A DNA stretch of 64,000 nucleotides. Source: HK1 sp965202875. Lineage in GTDB: Bacteria > Pseudomonadota > Gammaproteobacteria > HK1. Shown here one piece after another: positions 26,926-35,276 of the stretch; the stretch's first letter is position 1, and every line of letters begins with the position of its first letter. The notes beneath the pieces are model-generated. The model did no database searches, was not told the origin of the DNA, and saw nothing but the letters and a program-made list of their open reading frames with translations. The stretch spans positions 4,898,001 through 4,962,000 of the forward strand of contig OZ241870.1 of the NCBI GenBank assembly GCA_965202875.1, written 5' to 3'. The position numbers and the translations under genes are program-made.

Positions 26926-28001
26926 ACGCGCTTGAGTCCGAGCGGATCGTCCGGATCGACGTGTGCCATGAACGGCTTTCGCCGATTGGTGTCGGTGATC
27001 TGGTAGACAAGCCCCAGCCAGTTGTTGAACATCGCCTTGCCGGTGTCCGTCCACGTGTTGTCGAGCCGCGGCTCGAGCGCGGCGTCCGGAAACGCCGGCG
27101 GGGCCACCCCGCGCGTCCTCGCCTCCATCACCGCGTCGCGATGGCGGTCGAGCAGGGCGCGGGCCGCGGCCGGGAAGTAATGCTCGGGATAGGGCGGATA
27201 GATCTCGCGTTCCCCCGCGGCGAAGCGGGTGACCTCGCGCTTGTATTCCTTTGCAAGACTCACCTTGTCGTACTCGGGGTGGCCCTGGAAGAACACGAAG
27301 CGGAAGCCGTCGGTGCTCACCGCGAGGTGGACCCCCGCCAGCCTGCTTTCGCTCAGCACCTGCACGCCGGCCGGCTCGATGTCCTCGCGCGTCACTTCGT
27401 AGACGTGCGAGTGGGGCGCGTCGAAGCGGGTGTTCAGGTTGGCGAGCAACGGATGCGGGCGACCGGCGAGGTTGCGGTGCTCGTACACGCCCCATCGTTT
27501 GCCGGGGAAGCAGCGCCGGCGCGCGATGCCGTGGAAGTGTTTCAGGTAGGCGTGGGTCGCCAGGCACGAGCACACCACCGAGCAGACGTGCTCGGCCGCC
27601 CACTCCATGACCTCGACGAGGGGGTTCCAGAACGGCTCCTCATCGAGCTCCGGCCGGGCCGGGTTCGCGCCGGTGATGATGAGGGCGTCCAGGCCGCCGG
27701 CGCACACGTCGTCGAACGATTCGTAGTAGCGATCGAGGTACGCGCGCGCCTCCGGGCCGCGTGCGCCCGCGTCGACGCTGAACGGATGCACGTGGATTTG
27801 CGCGATCCGGTTGCAGGATCCGACGAGGCGCATGAACTGCCTTTCGGTCGCCTCGATCGCCGCGTCCGGCATCATGTTGAGCAGCCCCACGTGCAGCTCC
27901 CGGATGTCCTGGCGCCGTGCGCGATCGAGCGACAGCACTTCCTGGCCGGACGAACGCAGGCGCTCGAAGCTCGGAAGATCGGAATGCGCGACGAGCGGCA
28001 T
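26922..28001 (-). CDS. metA: homoserine O-acyltransferase, MetA family
   Basis: 359 aa from the ATG at 28001. Acylates homoserine with succinyl- or acetyl-CoA, the first committed step of methionine synthesis. LLNMMPDAAIEATERQF near residue 41, catalytic cysteine in VCSCLATHAYLKHFHG near 145, FPGKRWGVYEHR near 165, catalytic histidine/glutamate region FFQGHPEYDKVSLAKEYKRE near 238. At the position known to decide acyl donor in MetA (Gly for succinyl, Glu for acetyl, after TGA) it reads TGANPA, neither residue, so the donor is not predicted. Downstream of a P-loop gene by 8 bp and overlapping a small secreted-protein gene. Confidence 0.9.
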   Translation of the reverse strand: MPLVAHSDLPSFERLRSSGQEVLSLDRARRQDIRELHVGLLNMMPDAAIEATERQFMRLVGSCNRIAQIHVHPFSVDAGARGPEARAYLDRYYESFDDVCAGGLDALIITGANPARPELDEEPFWNPLVEVMEWAAEHVCSVVCSCLATHAYLKHFHGIARRRCFPGKRWGVYEHRNLAGRPHPLLANLNTRFDAPHSHVYEVTREDIEPAGVQVLSESRLAGVHLAVSTDGFRFVFFQGHPEYDKVSLAKEYKREVTRFAAGEREIYPPYPEHYFPAAARALLDRHRDAVMEARTRGVAPPAFPDAALEPRLDNTWTDTGKAMFNNWLGLVYQITDTNRRKPFMAHVDPDDPLGLKRV

Positions 28002-28009
28002 CGGGCCGA

Positions 28010-28870
28010 TCAGGCTACGGCGCCGACTTCGGCGGAGTCGATGGCGCAGGCGACGAGATCGATGAAGTCCTGCTCGTCGCGCACCGTCTCGGCCGCGGTG
28101 GCGGTGACGGTGTAGCCATGGGTGGCGGCAATCCCTTCGTAAAGAGGCCGGCGGTGCGCAAGGAGGCGGGAGAAGATCCAGCGCACGAAGCAATCCGGAT
28201 CGACGGCCTCGGGTGAGTCGAGATTTTCGATTTCCAGGTACCGGGCGAACGAGCGCCGAAAGAATTCCTCTCCATAGTAGAGCGGCTTCGGGTGGTTCCT
28301 CTGGCGCCGGACGAGCTCCTGCTCCATGTCTTCGCCGGCGCGGACGTAGAGGATCATCGTATGCGCGGCGAGCGCCTCGATCGTCTCGGGGTCGTCGAGC
28401 TCGCAGACGCTGCCCCCCGCGTCGTTGACGAAGTGATCGTAGCCGTAGATGTCCCGGGCTTTTTCGATGAAGACCATGACGTCGCGCATCGCACCGATCT
28501 CGGCCTCGCGGTGCAGGCGTTGGCGGGCGAGGAACTCCTCGCAGGGAAGCCCACCCTTCGATGGATCGCCGACCTTGCCGAGAAAGGTCGAGAGCGGCTC
28601 CAGGTTGTGGACGGTGATGTTGCTGCCGATGTAGATGGAGTCGCTGCACATGAGATCGCGCAGGAAAGGCACCTGCATCGCCGCGCGCTTGACGTTGTCG
28701 ATGATCGGTTCCGCCAGATACCTGGTGCCGATGCGGTAATCGCCCGAGTAGTGGAACCAGTTGGTCTTAGGCAGCTTGTTCGCGAGCGTGGTCTTGCCGA
28801 CCCCGGACATGCCGAGCAACGTGACCGCCTTGTGCTTCCATCGCAAGAACTCGTCCCGGGTCATCTTCAC
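28010..28870 (-). CDS. P-loop NTPase, kinase-like
   Basis: 286 aa. Walker A GMSGVGKTTLANKL at residues 20-33 places it near adenylylsulfate- or shikimate-kinase-like P-loop enzymes. IIDNVKRAAMQVPFLRDLM and SNITVHNLEPLSTFLGKVGD follow; no clear LID motif. Ends 8 bp before metA, so the two are probably co-transcribed. Might phosphorylate a small molecule of sulfur or amino-acid metabolism. The exact reaction is not visible from sequence. Confidence 0.7.
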   Translation of the reverse strand: MKMTRDEFLRWKHKAVTLLGMSGVGKTTLANKLPKTNWFHYSGDYRIGTRYLAEPIIDNVKRAAMQVPFLRDLMCSDSIYIGSNITVHNLEPLSTFLGKVGDPSKGGLPCEEFLARQRLHREAEIGAMRDVMVFIEKARDIYGYDHFVNDAGGSVCELDDPETIEALAAHTMILYVRAGEDMEQELVRRQRNHPKPLYYGEEFFRRSFARYLEIENLDSPEAVDPDCFVRWIFSRLLAHRRPLYEGIAATHGYTVTATAAETVRDEQDFIDLVACAIDSAEVGAVA

Positions 28871-29292
28871 GACGTACCCTACCCTCGGAGATCGCGCATC
28901 CGATTGTCGAACCCGAAGAATAACGTATACGTCGTGGCTCTACACCAGAGCGGGGGCGGTTGGAATGCAGATCACACCACCCAGGCCGATCAACGCTCCG
29001 GACACCGCGCATCTTCGAGAGGGCCACCCATCGCCATCGCGCCTCGCCGGGACCGAACCCGTTGCGGTCTCCGCACAGCGCCTCCTGCGCCGGTTTCGTC
29101 TTCCGATCCTGCCGTGAAACGGCAGGACGTCTTCATGGCCACGGCCGGTACCTTCTCAAGACCGCTGGAGTACATTTCGACCGACGACCGCTCCATCGGC
29201 AGGGCCGGCGCCCTCGGCCAACCGCCCGGCAACCGGCCTGTTCAGGATCGATGCGAACGGCGCCGGCGGCGCCGCAACCCGGGGGTAAGCGA
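28871..29292. other. intergenic region
   Basis: 422 bp between divergent genes. No gene, RNA or repeat recognised. Expected to hold the promoter of the P-loop/metA operon on the minus strand. Confidence 0.4.
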
Positions 29293-29622
29293 ATGCAAGA
29301 CCCTTCGATGGATCCGTTCCGCGCCCGCGGCCGCCTCGACCGCACCCGGTCCCGTGTGCCGGTGGTCGGTGGACTCGAAGGCGTGACGCCAAAGGGCGCC
29401 GCGCCGGTGCGCATCCTGGATCTGCCGATACGCCCGTGGCACTGGGCGTTCGCCGCCTGTGTGGTGTTTTCGCTCTATACGGGACTCACGGGCGACATCG
29501 CGCTGATGGACTGGCATCAGCGCTCCGGCTTCGTCGCCATCGCCGCCGCGAGCGGCTTCGTCTACGTGGCCTTGCGCTTCCTGCAGGGCAGCGGCCGCGC
29601 CGGCGGCTATTCGGCGCGGTAG
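29293..29622 (+). CDS. cytochrome b561-type membrane protein, short
   Basis: 109 aa from the ATG at 29293. RILDLPIRPWHWAFAACVVFSLYTGL is the first helix of b561/hydrogenase-type cytochrome b, with the heme-ligand histidine in RPWHW, and DWHQRSGFVAIAAASGFVYVALRF is the second helix with DWHQRSG. The family usually has four helices and about 180-220 residues; helices three and four are absent. The gene ends 16 bp inside the end of a convergent cytochrome c' gene. Either a truncated remnant or a two-helix heme protein paired with that cytochrome. Confidence 0.65.
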   Translation: MQDPSMDPFRARGRLDRTRSRVPVVGGLEGVTPKGAAPVRILDLPIRPWHWAFAACVVFSLYTGLTGDIALMDWHQRSGFVAIAAASGFVYVALRFLQGSGRAGGYSAR

Positions 29623-30041
29623 TTGTCGTGGCAGCCCTTGCACGACTGGCCCACCTGCTTGACCGCGGGCCCCAGGTTGCCGCCGCCGGCGACCACCTCT
29701 CTCAGGTTGGCCGTCGCTTTCCGGAATGCATCCACCCGTTTGGCGAAGTCTTCGGGATTCTCCCAGACGGCCGGCAGCGCGTCCGTGTCCATGCCGTCCG
29801 AACCGGGCGGGAACAACTTCGGGGTCGTTTCCGCAAGGGCGGCGAGGGCGTTTGCATGGATCGGCAGGTGGTCCGTGTGCGACACGTCCCGGCGCAGGAT
29901 GTCGACGAGCGCCTGCATGTGGCCGCCGACCGCCTTCATGGTGTGCTGGCGGTACTTGACGTCCCCTTCGGACGCGGCGAGGGGCGAAGCCAGAAGCGCA
30001 AGCAGCGCGGCGCACGGCACGGCAGAGCGCAGAGATCTCAT
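29607..30041 (-). CDS. cytochrome c' (class II c-type cytochrome)
   Basis: 144 aa from the ATG at 30041, with GGAGAG upstream; an earlier in-frame ATG at 30068 is less likely. Signal peptide RSLRSAVPCAALLALLASPLAA, then a four-helix bundle (VKYRQHTMKAVGGHMQALV) ending in the C-terminal heme-binding CKGCH. Typical length and heme position for cytochrome c'. Periplasmic; the family binds NO/CO and may protect from NO. Convergent with, and overlapping the end of, the short cytochrome b gene. Confidence 0.9.
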   Translation of the reverse strand: MRSLRSAVPCAALLALLASPLAASEGDVKYRQHTMKAVGGHMQALVDILRRDVSHTDHLPIHANALAALAETTPKLFPPGSDGMDTDALPAVWENPEDFAKRVDAFRKATANLREVVAGGGNLGPAVKQVGQSCKGCHDNYRAE

Positions 30042-30200
30042 GGTTCTCTCCGGATGGGTGAAGGACAACGGGACGCTACTTTCTTCGACGTGCCGTCCCG
30101 CGTCAAGGAAATCGGGGCCCCACGCATGCGGAAGGGCGCGGCCCCCTCTGCTTCGCCGGCCTGCATGTCCCGCCGGTGCAGGGCCACTCTTCGGCTACTG

Positions 30201-31460
30201 CTACTGCCGCTTCATCGCGTCGAAGAACTCCGAGTTGGTCTTCGTCGCCTTGAAGCGGTCGAGGAGGAACTCTATCGCAGCGACTTCCTCCATCGATGCG
30301 AGGAGTTTGCGCAGGATCCAGGCCTTCTGGAGATCCACCGCCTTGACCAGCAGATCCTCGCGCCGGGTGCCCGAGCGGTCGATGTTGATGGCGGGGAAGA
30401 TGCGCCGCTCGGCGATCTTGCGCTCCATGTGGATCTCGCTGTTGCCGGTCCCCTTGAACTCCTCGTAGATCACGTCGTCCATGCGCGAGCCGGTGTCCAC
30501 GAGTGCGGTCGCGACGATGGTCAGGCTGCCGCCCTCCTCGATGTTGCGCGCGGCGCCGAAGAAGCGCTTGGGACGCTGGAGCGCGTTGGCGTCGACCCCG
30601 CCGGTGAGGACCTTGCCCGACGAAGGCACCATGGTGTTGTAGGCGCGGGCGAGGCGGGTAATCGAGTCGAGGAGGATCACCACGTCGCGCTTGTGCTCCG
30701 CGAGACGCTTGGCCTTCTCGATCACCATCTCCGCGACCTGCACGTGGCGGGTCGCGGGCTCGTCGAACGTGCTGGAGACGACCTCGCCCCGCACCGAGCG
30801 GGCCATCTCCGTGACCTCCTCGGGCCGCTCGTCGATGAGAAGAACGATGAGGTAGCACTCCTCGTGGTTCGACATGATCGAGTGGGCGACGCTTTGCAGC
30901 ATCATGGTCTTGCCGGCCTTGGGAGGCGAGACGACGAGGGCACGCTGGCCCTTGCCGATGGGCGCGATCAGGTCGATGACCCGCGGTGTGAGGTCCTCGG
31001 TGCTGCCGTTGCCCCGTTCGAGGTGGAGGCGCTCGCTCGGAAAGAGGGGGGTGAGGTTCTCGAACAGCATTTTGTTCTTCGAGGCCTCGGGGACGTCGTA
31101 GTTGATCTCGTCGACCTTGAGCAGCGCGAAGTAGCGCTCCCCCTCCTTCGGGGGCCGGATCTTGCCCGCGACGGTGTCGCCGGTGCGCAGGCTGAACCGC
31201 CGGATCTGGCTCGGACTGACGTAGATGTCGTCGGGGCCGGCGAGGTAGGAGCTGTCCGCCGAGCGCAGGAATCCGAATCCGTCCTGGAGGATCTCGAGGA
31301 CTCCGTCTCCGTAGATGTCTTCGCCCCTTCTCGCATGACCCTTGAGGATGGTGAAGATGATGTCCTGCTTGCGCTGGCGGGCCACGCCGTCGATGCCCAT
31401 CCGCTGCGAGAGCCTGAGAAGCTCCGGCGCGGGCATCTGCTTCAGTTCGGTGAGGTTCAT
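30201..31460 (-). CDS. rho: transcription termination factor Rho
   Basis: 419 aa from the ATG at 31460 (NLTELKQMPAPELLRLS), the normal Rho N-terminus. RNA-binding cold-shock domain DGFGFLRS near residue 60, Walker A SPPKAGKTMMLQ near 178, Walker B YLIVLLIDERPEEVTEM near 205, Q-loop/R-loop region DSITRLARAYN and GGVDANALQRPKRFFGAARN. Hexameric RNA-DNA helicase ending transcription. 400 bp downstream of trxA on the same strand, the gammaproteobacterial trxA-rho arrangement. No frameshift. Confidence 0.97.
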   Translation of the reverse strand: MNLTELKQMPAPELLRLSQRMGIDGVARQRKQDIIFTILKGHARRGEDIYGDGVLEILQDGFGFLRSADSSYLAGPDDIYVSPSQIRRFSLRTGDTVAGKIRPPKEGERYFALLKVDEINYDVPEASKNKMLFENLTPLFPSERLHLERGNGSTEDLTPRVIDLIAPIGKGQRALVVSPPKAGKTMMLQSVAHSIMSNHEECYLIVLLIDERPEEVTEMARSVRGEVVSSTFDEPATRHVQVAEMVIEKAKRLAEHKRDVVILLDSITRLARAYNTMVPSSGKVLTGGVDANALQRPKRFFGAARNIEEGGSLTIVATALVDTGSRMDDVIYEEFKGTGNSEIHMERKIAERRIFPAINIDRSGTRREDLLVKAVDLQKAWILRKLLASMEEVAAIEFLLDRFKATKTNSEFFDAMKRQ

Positions 31461-31817
31461 GGGTATCGCGTTGATCGGGCGGCGCTGGCGCGGCGTCTGG
31501 GAATGGGGAATGACGCGGGCGGGCTCCGGCGCGTGGACCGCGGGGAGATCGGCCTCGGACGTTGGTGATGACGCCCAGGATGGGCGGCAGTGGATCCAAC
31601 TCTGAAACGCAACGCTAGCACGGGGCATCGGCACCGTCTACAAAACGACGGGGGCCGGCAACGTCCGCCGGCGCCCCGGACACCGCGTCATGAGCCGATG
31701 GCTCGGCCATTCTTGCGGACCGGGCATCGGGGCGCGATGGTTCTGCGAACGGCTTCGGGCATGGCGGGAATTCCTGACCGTGTTCGATCGGCGTCGAGCG
31801 TGGTTCCTCGCCCGGCG
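31461..31817. other. leader region of rho
   Basis: 357 bp between the trxA terminator-like hairpin and rho. No gene recognised. In other gammaproteobacteria this leader carries Rho autoregulation; no feature here proves it. Confidence 0.4.
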
Positions 31818-31849
31818 CCGCGGGCGCCCCCGGAGGGGGCCGCCCGCGG
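31818..31849 (-). terminator. strong stem-loop after trxA
   Basis: A 14-bp GC-only stem (CCGCGGGCGCCCCC with a one-base bulge in the other arm) around a GGA loop, 11 bp past the trxA stop. There is no run of T, so it may be an RNA-end stabiliser or a weak/factor-assisted terminator rather than a classical intrinsic one. Confidence 0.5.
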
Positions 31850-31860
31850 ATCGGCCGCGA

Positions 31861-32187
31861 TCAGATGTTGCTGTCGAGAAATGCCGCGAGCTGGGACTTC
31901 GAGAGGGAGCCGACCTTCGTCGCTTCGACGTTGCCGTCCTTGAAAAGCATCAGGGTCGGAATGCCTCGAATCCCGTATTTCGGCGGGGTGGATGGATTCT
32001 CGTCGATGTTCAGCTTTGCGATCTTGAGACGTCCTGCGTATTCTTCAGCGATCTCGCCGAGAACCGGCGCGATAGCCTTGCACGGGCCGCACCACTCGGC
32101 CCAGTAGTCGACGAGCACGGGATCTTCGGCCTTGAGGACGTCTTCCTCGAAGCTGTCGTCGGTGACATGAACGATCTTGTCGCTCAC
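31861..32187 (-). CDS. trxA: thioredoxin 1
   Basis: 108 aa from the GTG at 32187, chosen because GGAGG sits eight bases upstream and the length equals classical TrxA; an ATG at 32202 lies at that Shine-Dalgarno and would add five residues. Redox-active WCGPC near residue 31 (DYWAEWCGPCKAIAPVL), cis-proline loop RGIPTLMLFKDG near 75. Reduces protein disulfides in the cytosol. Divergent from rhlB and followed by rho, the enteric-type rhlB/trxA/rho arrangement. Confidence 0.95.
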   Translation of the reverse strand: MSDKIVHVTDDSFEEDVLKAEDPVLVDYWAEWCGPCKAIAPVLGEIAEEYAGRLKIAKLNIDENPSTPPKYGIRGIPTLMLFKDGNVEATKVGSLSKSQLAAFLDSNI

Positions 32188-32397
32188 TGCGCTTGCCTCC
32201 ATTGTCGGGCGTCAGGCGATTGTGATCGGAATCGATCCGGCAATTCAAGCGGGTCAAGCGTGATCGGAGACATCGAAATCTGGACGACACCGAACCGTTT
32301 CGATCGTGCCGCTGGACAGAGTTGACACGAGCTTTACACCTTAACTTCCTGAAAAACCATACGAACATCATCTTCGTCACTCGGAGAGCCTTTCTCT

Positions 32398-33690
32398 ATG
32401 GGAATGAGCGAGCGACTGCTCACCAACGTCAGATTTTCGGGCCTCGGCATCGAGCCGCCGATCCTGCGCGGGATCGAGGACGCCGGTTTCGAGTACTGTA
32501 CCCTCATCCAGGCGAAGTCCCTGCCGGCGCTGCTCGCCGGGCGCGACGTCGAGGGGCAGGCGCAGACCGGCACCGGCAAGACCGCCGCGTTTCTGGTGGG
32601 GATCATGAACGTGCTGCTTCGCGAGCCGCGTCCTCCGGGGGCCGGTGACGGACATCCCCGTGCCGTCGTGCTCGCCCCTACCCGCGAGCTCGCGGTGCAG
32701 ATCCACAAGGACGCCGAGATGATCGGCGCGCACACGGGGCTGCGGTTCGGCGTCGTGTTCGGCGGGACCGGCTACGAATCGCAGCGCGAGATGCTGCGTG
32801 CCGGCCTCGACGTGCTCATCGGCACCCCGGGGCGTCTCATCGACTATTTCAGGCAGAAGATCTTTCACCTCGGGCTGGTGCGGGTCGTCGTGCTCGACGA
32901 GGCGGACCGCATGTTCGACCTCGGATTCATCAGGGACATCCGCTATCTGCTGAGACGCATGCCGCCTCCCGGCAAGCGGCTCAACCTCCTGTTCTCGGCG
33001 ACCCTCTCGATGCGGGTCAGCGAGCTTGCCTACGAGCACATGAACTCGCCGGCGGTGGTCAACGCGAACCCGGAGAACAACGTCACCGTCGACTCGGTCA
33101 AGCAGCGCCTCTACCACGTGGGCGAGCAGGAGAAGATCCCCCTCCTCATCGGGCTGCTCAGGCAGATGGACGTGACCCGCACGATCATCTTCTTCAACAC
33201 CAAGCGCGAGGCGGAGAAGATCGACGCCTGGCTGGCCGGGAACGGGTTCACGGCCGGCATGCTGACCGGCGACGTTCCCCAGAAGAAGCGCCTCGCGCTG
33301 CTCGACCGGTTCAAGAACGGCGAACTGCCGATCCTCCTCGCGACCGACGTCGCGGCGCGGGGGCTGCACATCCCGAACGTGAGCCACGTCTTCAACTACG
33401 ACCTGCCGCAAGACGCCGAGGATTACGTCCACCGCGTCGGACGCACCGCCCGCGCCGGGGCAAAGGGTGACGCGGTGAGCTTCTCTTGTGAGCGTTTCTG
33501 CTACTCGCTCACCGACATCGAAGCGTTCATCGGCCAGTCGATCCCGGCCGAGGTGGCGAACCCCGGGCTGATGGCCGATCCGGACCCCCCGGCGCGGCGC
33601 CGGTACGCCCGGCCACGCAGACCGGCCCGGAGCCGGCCCGGTGGCGCGCAACGTGGTCCGCGGCGCGGCTCGCGGGAGAGCCGCGTGTGA
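32398..33690 (+). CDS. rhlB: DEAD-box RNA helicase RhlB
   Basis: 430 aa. Walker A AQTGTGKT near residue 54, PTRELA near 99, GGTGYESQ, TPGRLIDYF, VLDEADRMFD near 167, FSATLSMRV, and the second-domain HRVGRTARAG near 345. The C-terminal 35 residues are an Arg/Pro/Gly tail, likely RNA- or RNase E-binding. RhlB unwinds RNA in the degradosome; position next to trxA-rho supports RhlB over other DEAD proteins. A second ATG six bases in (32404) is an alternative start. The trxA-rhlB gap has a TTGACA at 32322 but no good -10 at 16-18 bp. Confidence 0.93.
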   Translation: MGMSERLLTNVRFSGLGIEPPILRGIEDAGFEYCTLIQAKSLPALLAGRDVEGQAQTGTGKTAAFLVGIMNVLLREPRPPGAGDGHPRAVVLAPTRELAVQIHKDAEMIGAHTGLRFGVVFGGTGYESQREMLRAGLDVLIGTPGRLIDYFRQKIFHLGLVRVVVLDEADRMFDLGFIRDIRYLLRRMPPPGKRLNLLFSATLSMRVSELAYEHMNSPAVVNANPENNVTVDSVKQRLYHVGEQEKIPLLIGLLRQMDVTRTIIFFNTKREAEKIDAWLAGNGFTAGMLTGDVPQKKRLALLDRFKNGELPILLATDVAARGLHIPNVSHVFNYDLPQDAEDYVHRVGRTARAGAKGDAVSFSCERFCYSLTDIEAFIGQSIPAEVANPGLMADPDPPARRRYARPRRPARSRPGGAQRGPRRGSRESRV

Positions 33691-34403
33691 GCGCTGCGAA
33701 GCTTGCCGGGCTTGACCCGCCCGTCGTCGTCGAGCCGGCGAAACCGGCCACGGCGGCTGTCGTGTGGCTCCATGGCCTCGGGGCCGACGGACGTGACATC
33801 GAGCCGGTCGCCGCGGAACTCGGGAAGAGCGGACTTGACGACGTCCGGTACGTCTTTCCCCATGCGCCGGTGCGGCCGATCACCATCAACGGCGGCATGG
33901 CGATGCGCGCCTGGTACGACATCGCGGGGCCCGAGCTCGACCGCTGCCCGGACGTGGAGGGTGTGCGGGCCTCGGCCGAGGTCGCCCGCGCGATTATCGA
34001 CGAGCAGGCCGCCCGCGGCATCCCTTCGGAGCGCATCGTCCTCGCCGGGTTCTCCCAGGGCGGCGCCATCGCCCTGTACGCGGGGCTCCGCCTCCCGTTC
34101 CGCATCGCCGGCGTCCTCGCGCTCTCCACCTACCTCCCGGGCGCGGAGTCCCTCGGCACCGAGGCGCACGCCGCGAACCGCGACGTGCCGATCTTCCTCG
34201 CCCACGGCAGCCAGGACCCGGTCATCGCGCTCGCGCTCTCGGAGCGCTCCCGGGCCGCGATGGCGGACTTCGGATACACCGTCGAGACCCACACCTATCC
34301 GATGCCTCATTCGGTGTGCGCCGAAGAGGTCCGGGACATCGGGGACTGGCTGTACCGGGTGCTCGTGCACACGCGACCGGCGGCGCCCGCCGGCGGCCTC
34401 TGA
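33687..34403 (+). CDS. carboxylesterase/phospholipase, alpha/beta hydrolase
   Basis: 238 aa from a GTG that overlaps the rhlB stop by four bases (GTGA), so it is probably translationally coupled. VVWLHGLGADGRD near residue 27, nucleophile GFSQGGAIALY near 118, catalytic aspartate in HGSQDPVI near 175, histidine in YPMPHSVCAEE near 208: the complete triad of the EstB/YpfH/APT1 family. Cytosolic. Related enzymes hydrolyse short-chain esters or deacylate thioesters. Confidence 0.92.
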   Translation: MSAAKLAGLDPPVVVEPAKPATAAVVWLHGLGADGRDIEPVAAELGKSGLDDVRYVFPHAPVRPITINGGMAMRAWYDIAGPELDRCPDVEGVRASAEVARAIIDEQAARGIPSERIVLAGFSQGGAIALYAGLRLPFRIAGVLALSTYLPGAESLGTEAHAANRDVPIFLAHGSQDPVIALALSERSRAAMADFGYTVETHTYPMPHSVCAEEVRDIGDWLYRVLVHTRPAAPAGGL

Positions 34404-34419
34404 AGGGCTCCCCGGAGCG

Positions 34420-34673
34420 TCCGCGCGTTCCTCCTTCACCGTCCGCTTCCACCGCGCCAGCCGGTCGTAAGCGGACGTGGCAAAGCTCAATCCCGGTTTC
34501 TGGCGATGGAGCAGCATCGCGTTGAACGGACTGAACCGCCGCATCCGCACGATGAAGCGAAGCAGGTCCCGGTAGTGGGCACCGGACTGGTACGCCGCCG
34601 CGTCGTCGAGCATTTGGGAGAGTGCCCGCGCCTCGCCGGTCCCGTCCGGTGCGCTCGATGCGCGGGTCAGCAC
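34420..34673 (-). pseudogene. ArdC-like antirestriction gene, N-terminal fragment
   Basis: From the GTG at 34673, about 85 residues look genuine: MLDDAAAYQSGAHYRDLLRF, then SPFNAMLLHRQKPG and YDRLARWKRTV, the N-terminal domain of ArdC/DUF1738-type proteins. Similarity stops near 34420 and the frame then runs into the esterase gene on the other strand. The metallopeptidase-like C-terminal part is missing. Overlaps by 7 bp the gene upstream, so once co-translated. Probably a plasmid or ICE remnant. Confidence 0.55.
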
Positions 34674-34981
34674 GGGGTGCCCTTCGGCTCCGGCTCGAAG
34701 CTCTCCCGCGCCGCCGCCAGTAGCCACGCCTCGACCGACTCACCGCGGGCCTCGGCATCCTCGCGGATACGTCGATGCAGCGCCACGGGCAGGTACAGCG
34801 TCACCGCGGCCGTCGCCGCGGCACGCTTGCACCACCCGCTCCCAGGTGTGCGCGAGCTCCGTCCCCGCCGGCATCGAGCACACCGCTTCGATGGCGTCTC
34901 GTCCGGGAGTCGATGCGGACCTTTCGCCCCGCAGTCCCGGCAGTCGCCGGCGGCTTCCCACCGAGCCCGTTTCACCGCCAT
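34667..34981 (-). CDS. zinc-ribbon plus ribbon-helix-helix protein
   Basis: 104 aa. N-terminal cysteine pairs CRDCGAK and CARCRRG, spaced as a zinc ribbon, followed by a ribbon-helix-helix-like segment (AVTLYLPVALHRRIREDAEA, then ESVEAWLLAAARESFE) typical of Arc/CopG DNA-binding proteins. Its start lies 25 bp from the CRISPR-like repeats at 35007-35176, so those repeats form its upstream region. Likely a regulator encoded with the ArdC-like gene; the operator may be the repeats, which is inference. Confidence 0.55.
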   Translation of the reverse strand: MAVKRARWEAAGDCRDCGAKGPHRLPDETPSKRCARCRRGRSSRTPGSGWCKRAAATAAVTLYLPVALHRRIREDAEARGESVEAWLLAAARESFEPEPKGTPC

Positions 34982-35006
34982 CGGCTCGCCGTAGGAACGT
35001 CCGCAA

Positions 35007-35176
35007 TCCGTATCCGGCTGTAATTGCCTGTATTGGCCGAAGCCGGATACATGGGGATCGTCGCGGCGGTGCGTCCGTATCCGGCTGTAATTGCCTGTAT
35101 TGGCCGAAGGCGCATCCCTGCCGGCCGATGCGGGGCTCGGTCCGTATCCGGCTGTAATTGCCTGTATTGGCCGAAG
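35007..35176. CRISPR. three identical 36-bp repeats with two 31-bp spacers (CRISPR-like, no cas)
   Basis: Repeats at 35007-35042, 35074-35109 and 35141-35176 are identical over 36 bp (starting TCCGTATCCGGCTGTAATTG, ending CTGTATTGGCCGAAG). The two spacers, 35043-35073 and 35110-35140, are both 31 bp and unlike each other. Period exactly 67 bp. The repeat can form a 4-bp GC stem (CGGC with GCCG) plus two GU pairs. This geometry is that of a small CRISPR array, but there is no cas gene in the window and only three repeats. Alternative: an iterated operator for the adjacent RHH protein. Confidence 0.5.
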
Positions 35177-35203
35177 AAAGCGGGCGGAAGTGCTTGATTT
35201 GGA

Positions 35204-35276
35204 TGGTGGCCAGGGGCGGAATCGAACCACCCGCACGCGGATTCAGTCCGCTTCACTACGCCAGTAACTCACTGTC
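35204..35276 (-). pseudogene. degenerate tRNA-Phe, 3' half only
   Basis: Read on the minus strand the last 28 bases are a perfect tRNA end: T-arm GGTGG-TTCGATT-CCGCC, acceptor strand CCTGGCC, then ACCA. The anticodon arm resembles tRNA-Phe but has lost two loop bases (GCGGA-CTGAA-TCCGC). The expected 5' acceptor GGCCAGG and D-arm are not there. Such 3' tRNA pieces are left by integrases as att sites, or are decayed tRNA genes. Confidence 0.55.

Noticed and set aside
32322..32327. TTGACA as -35 box for rhlB
   Set aside because: No -10-like hexamer at 16-18 bp; the nearest AT-rich hexamer is at 13 bp.
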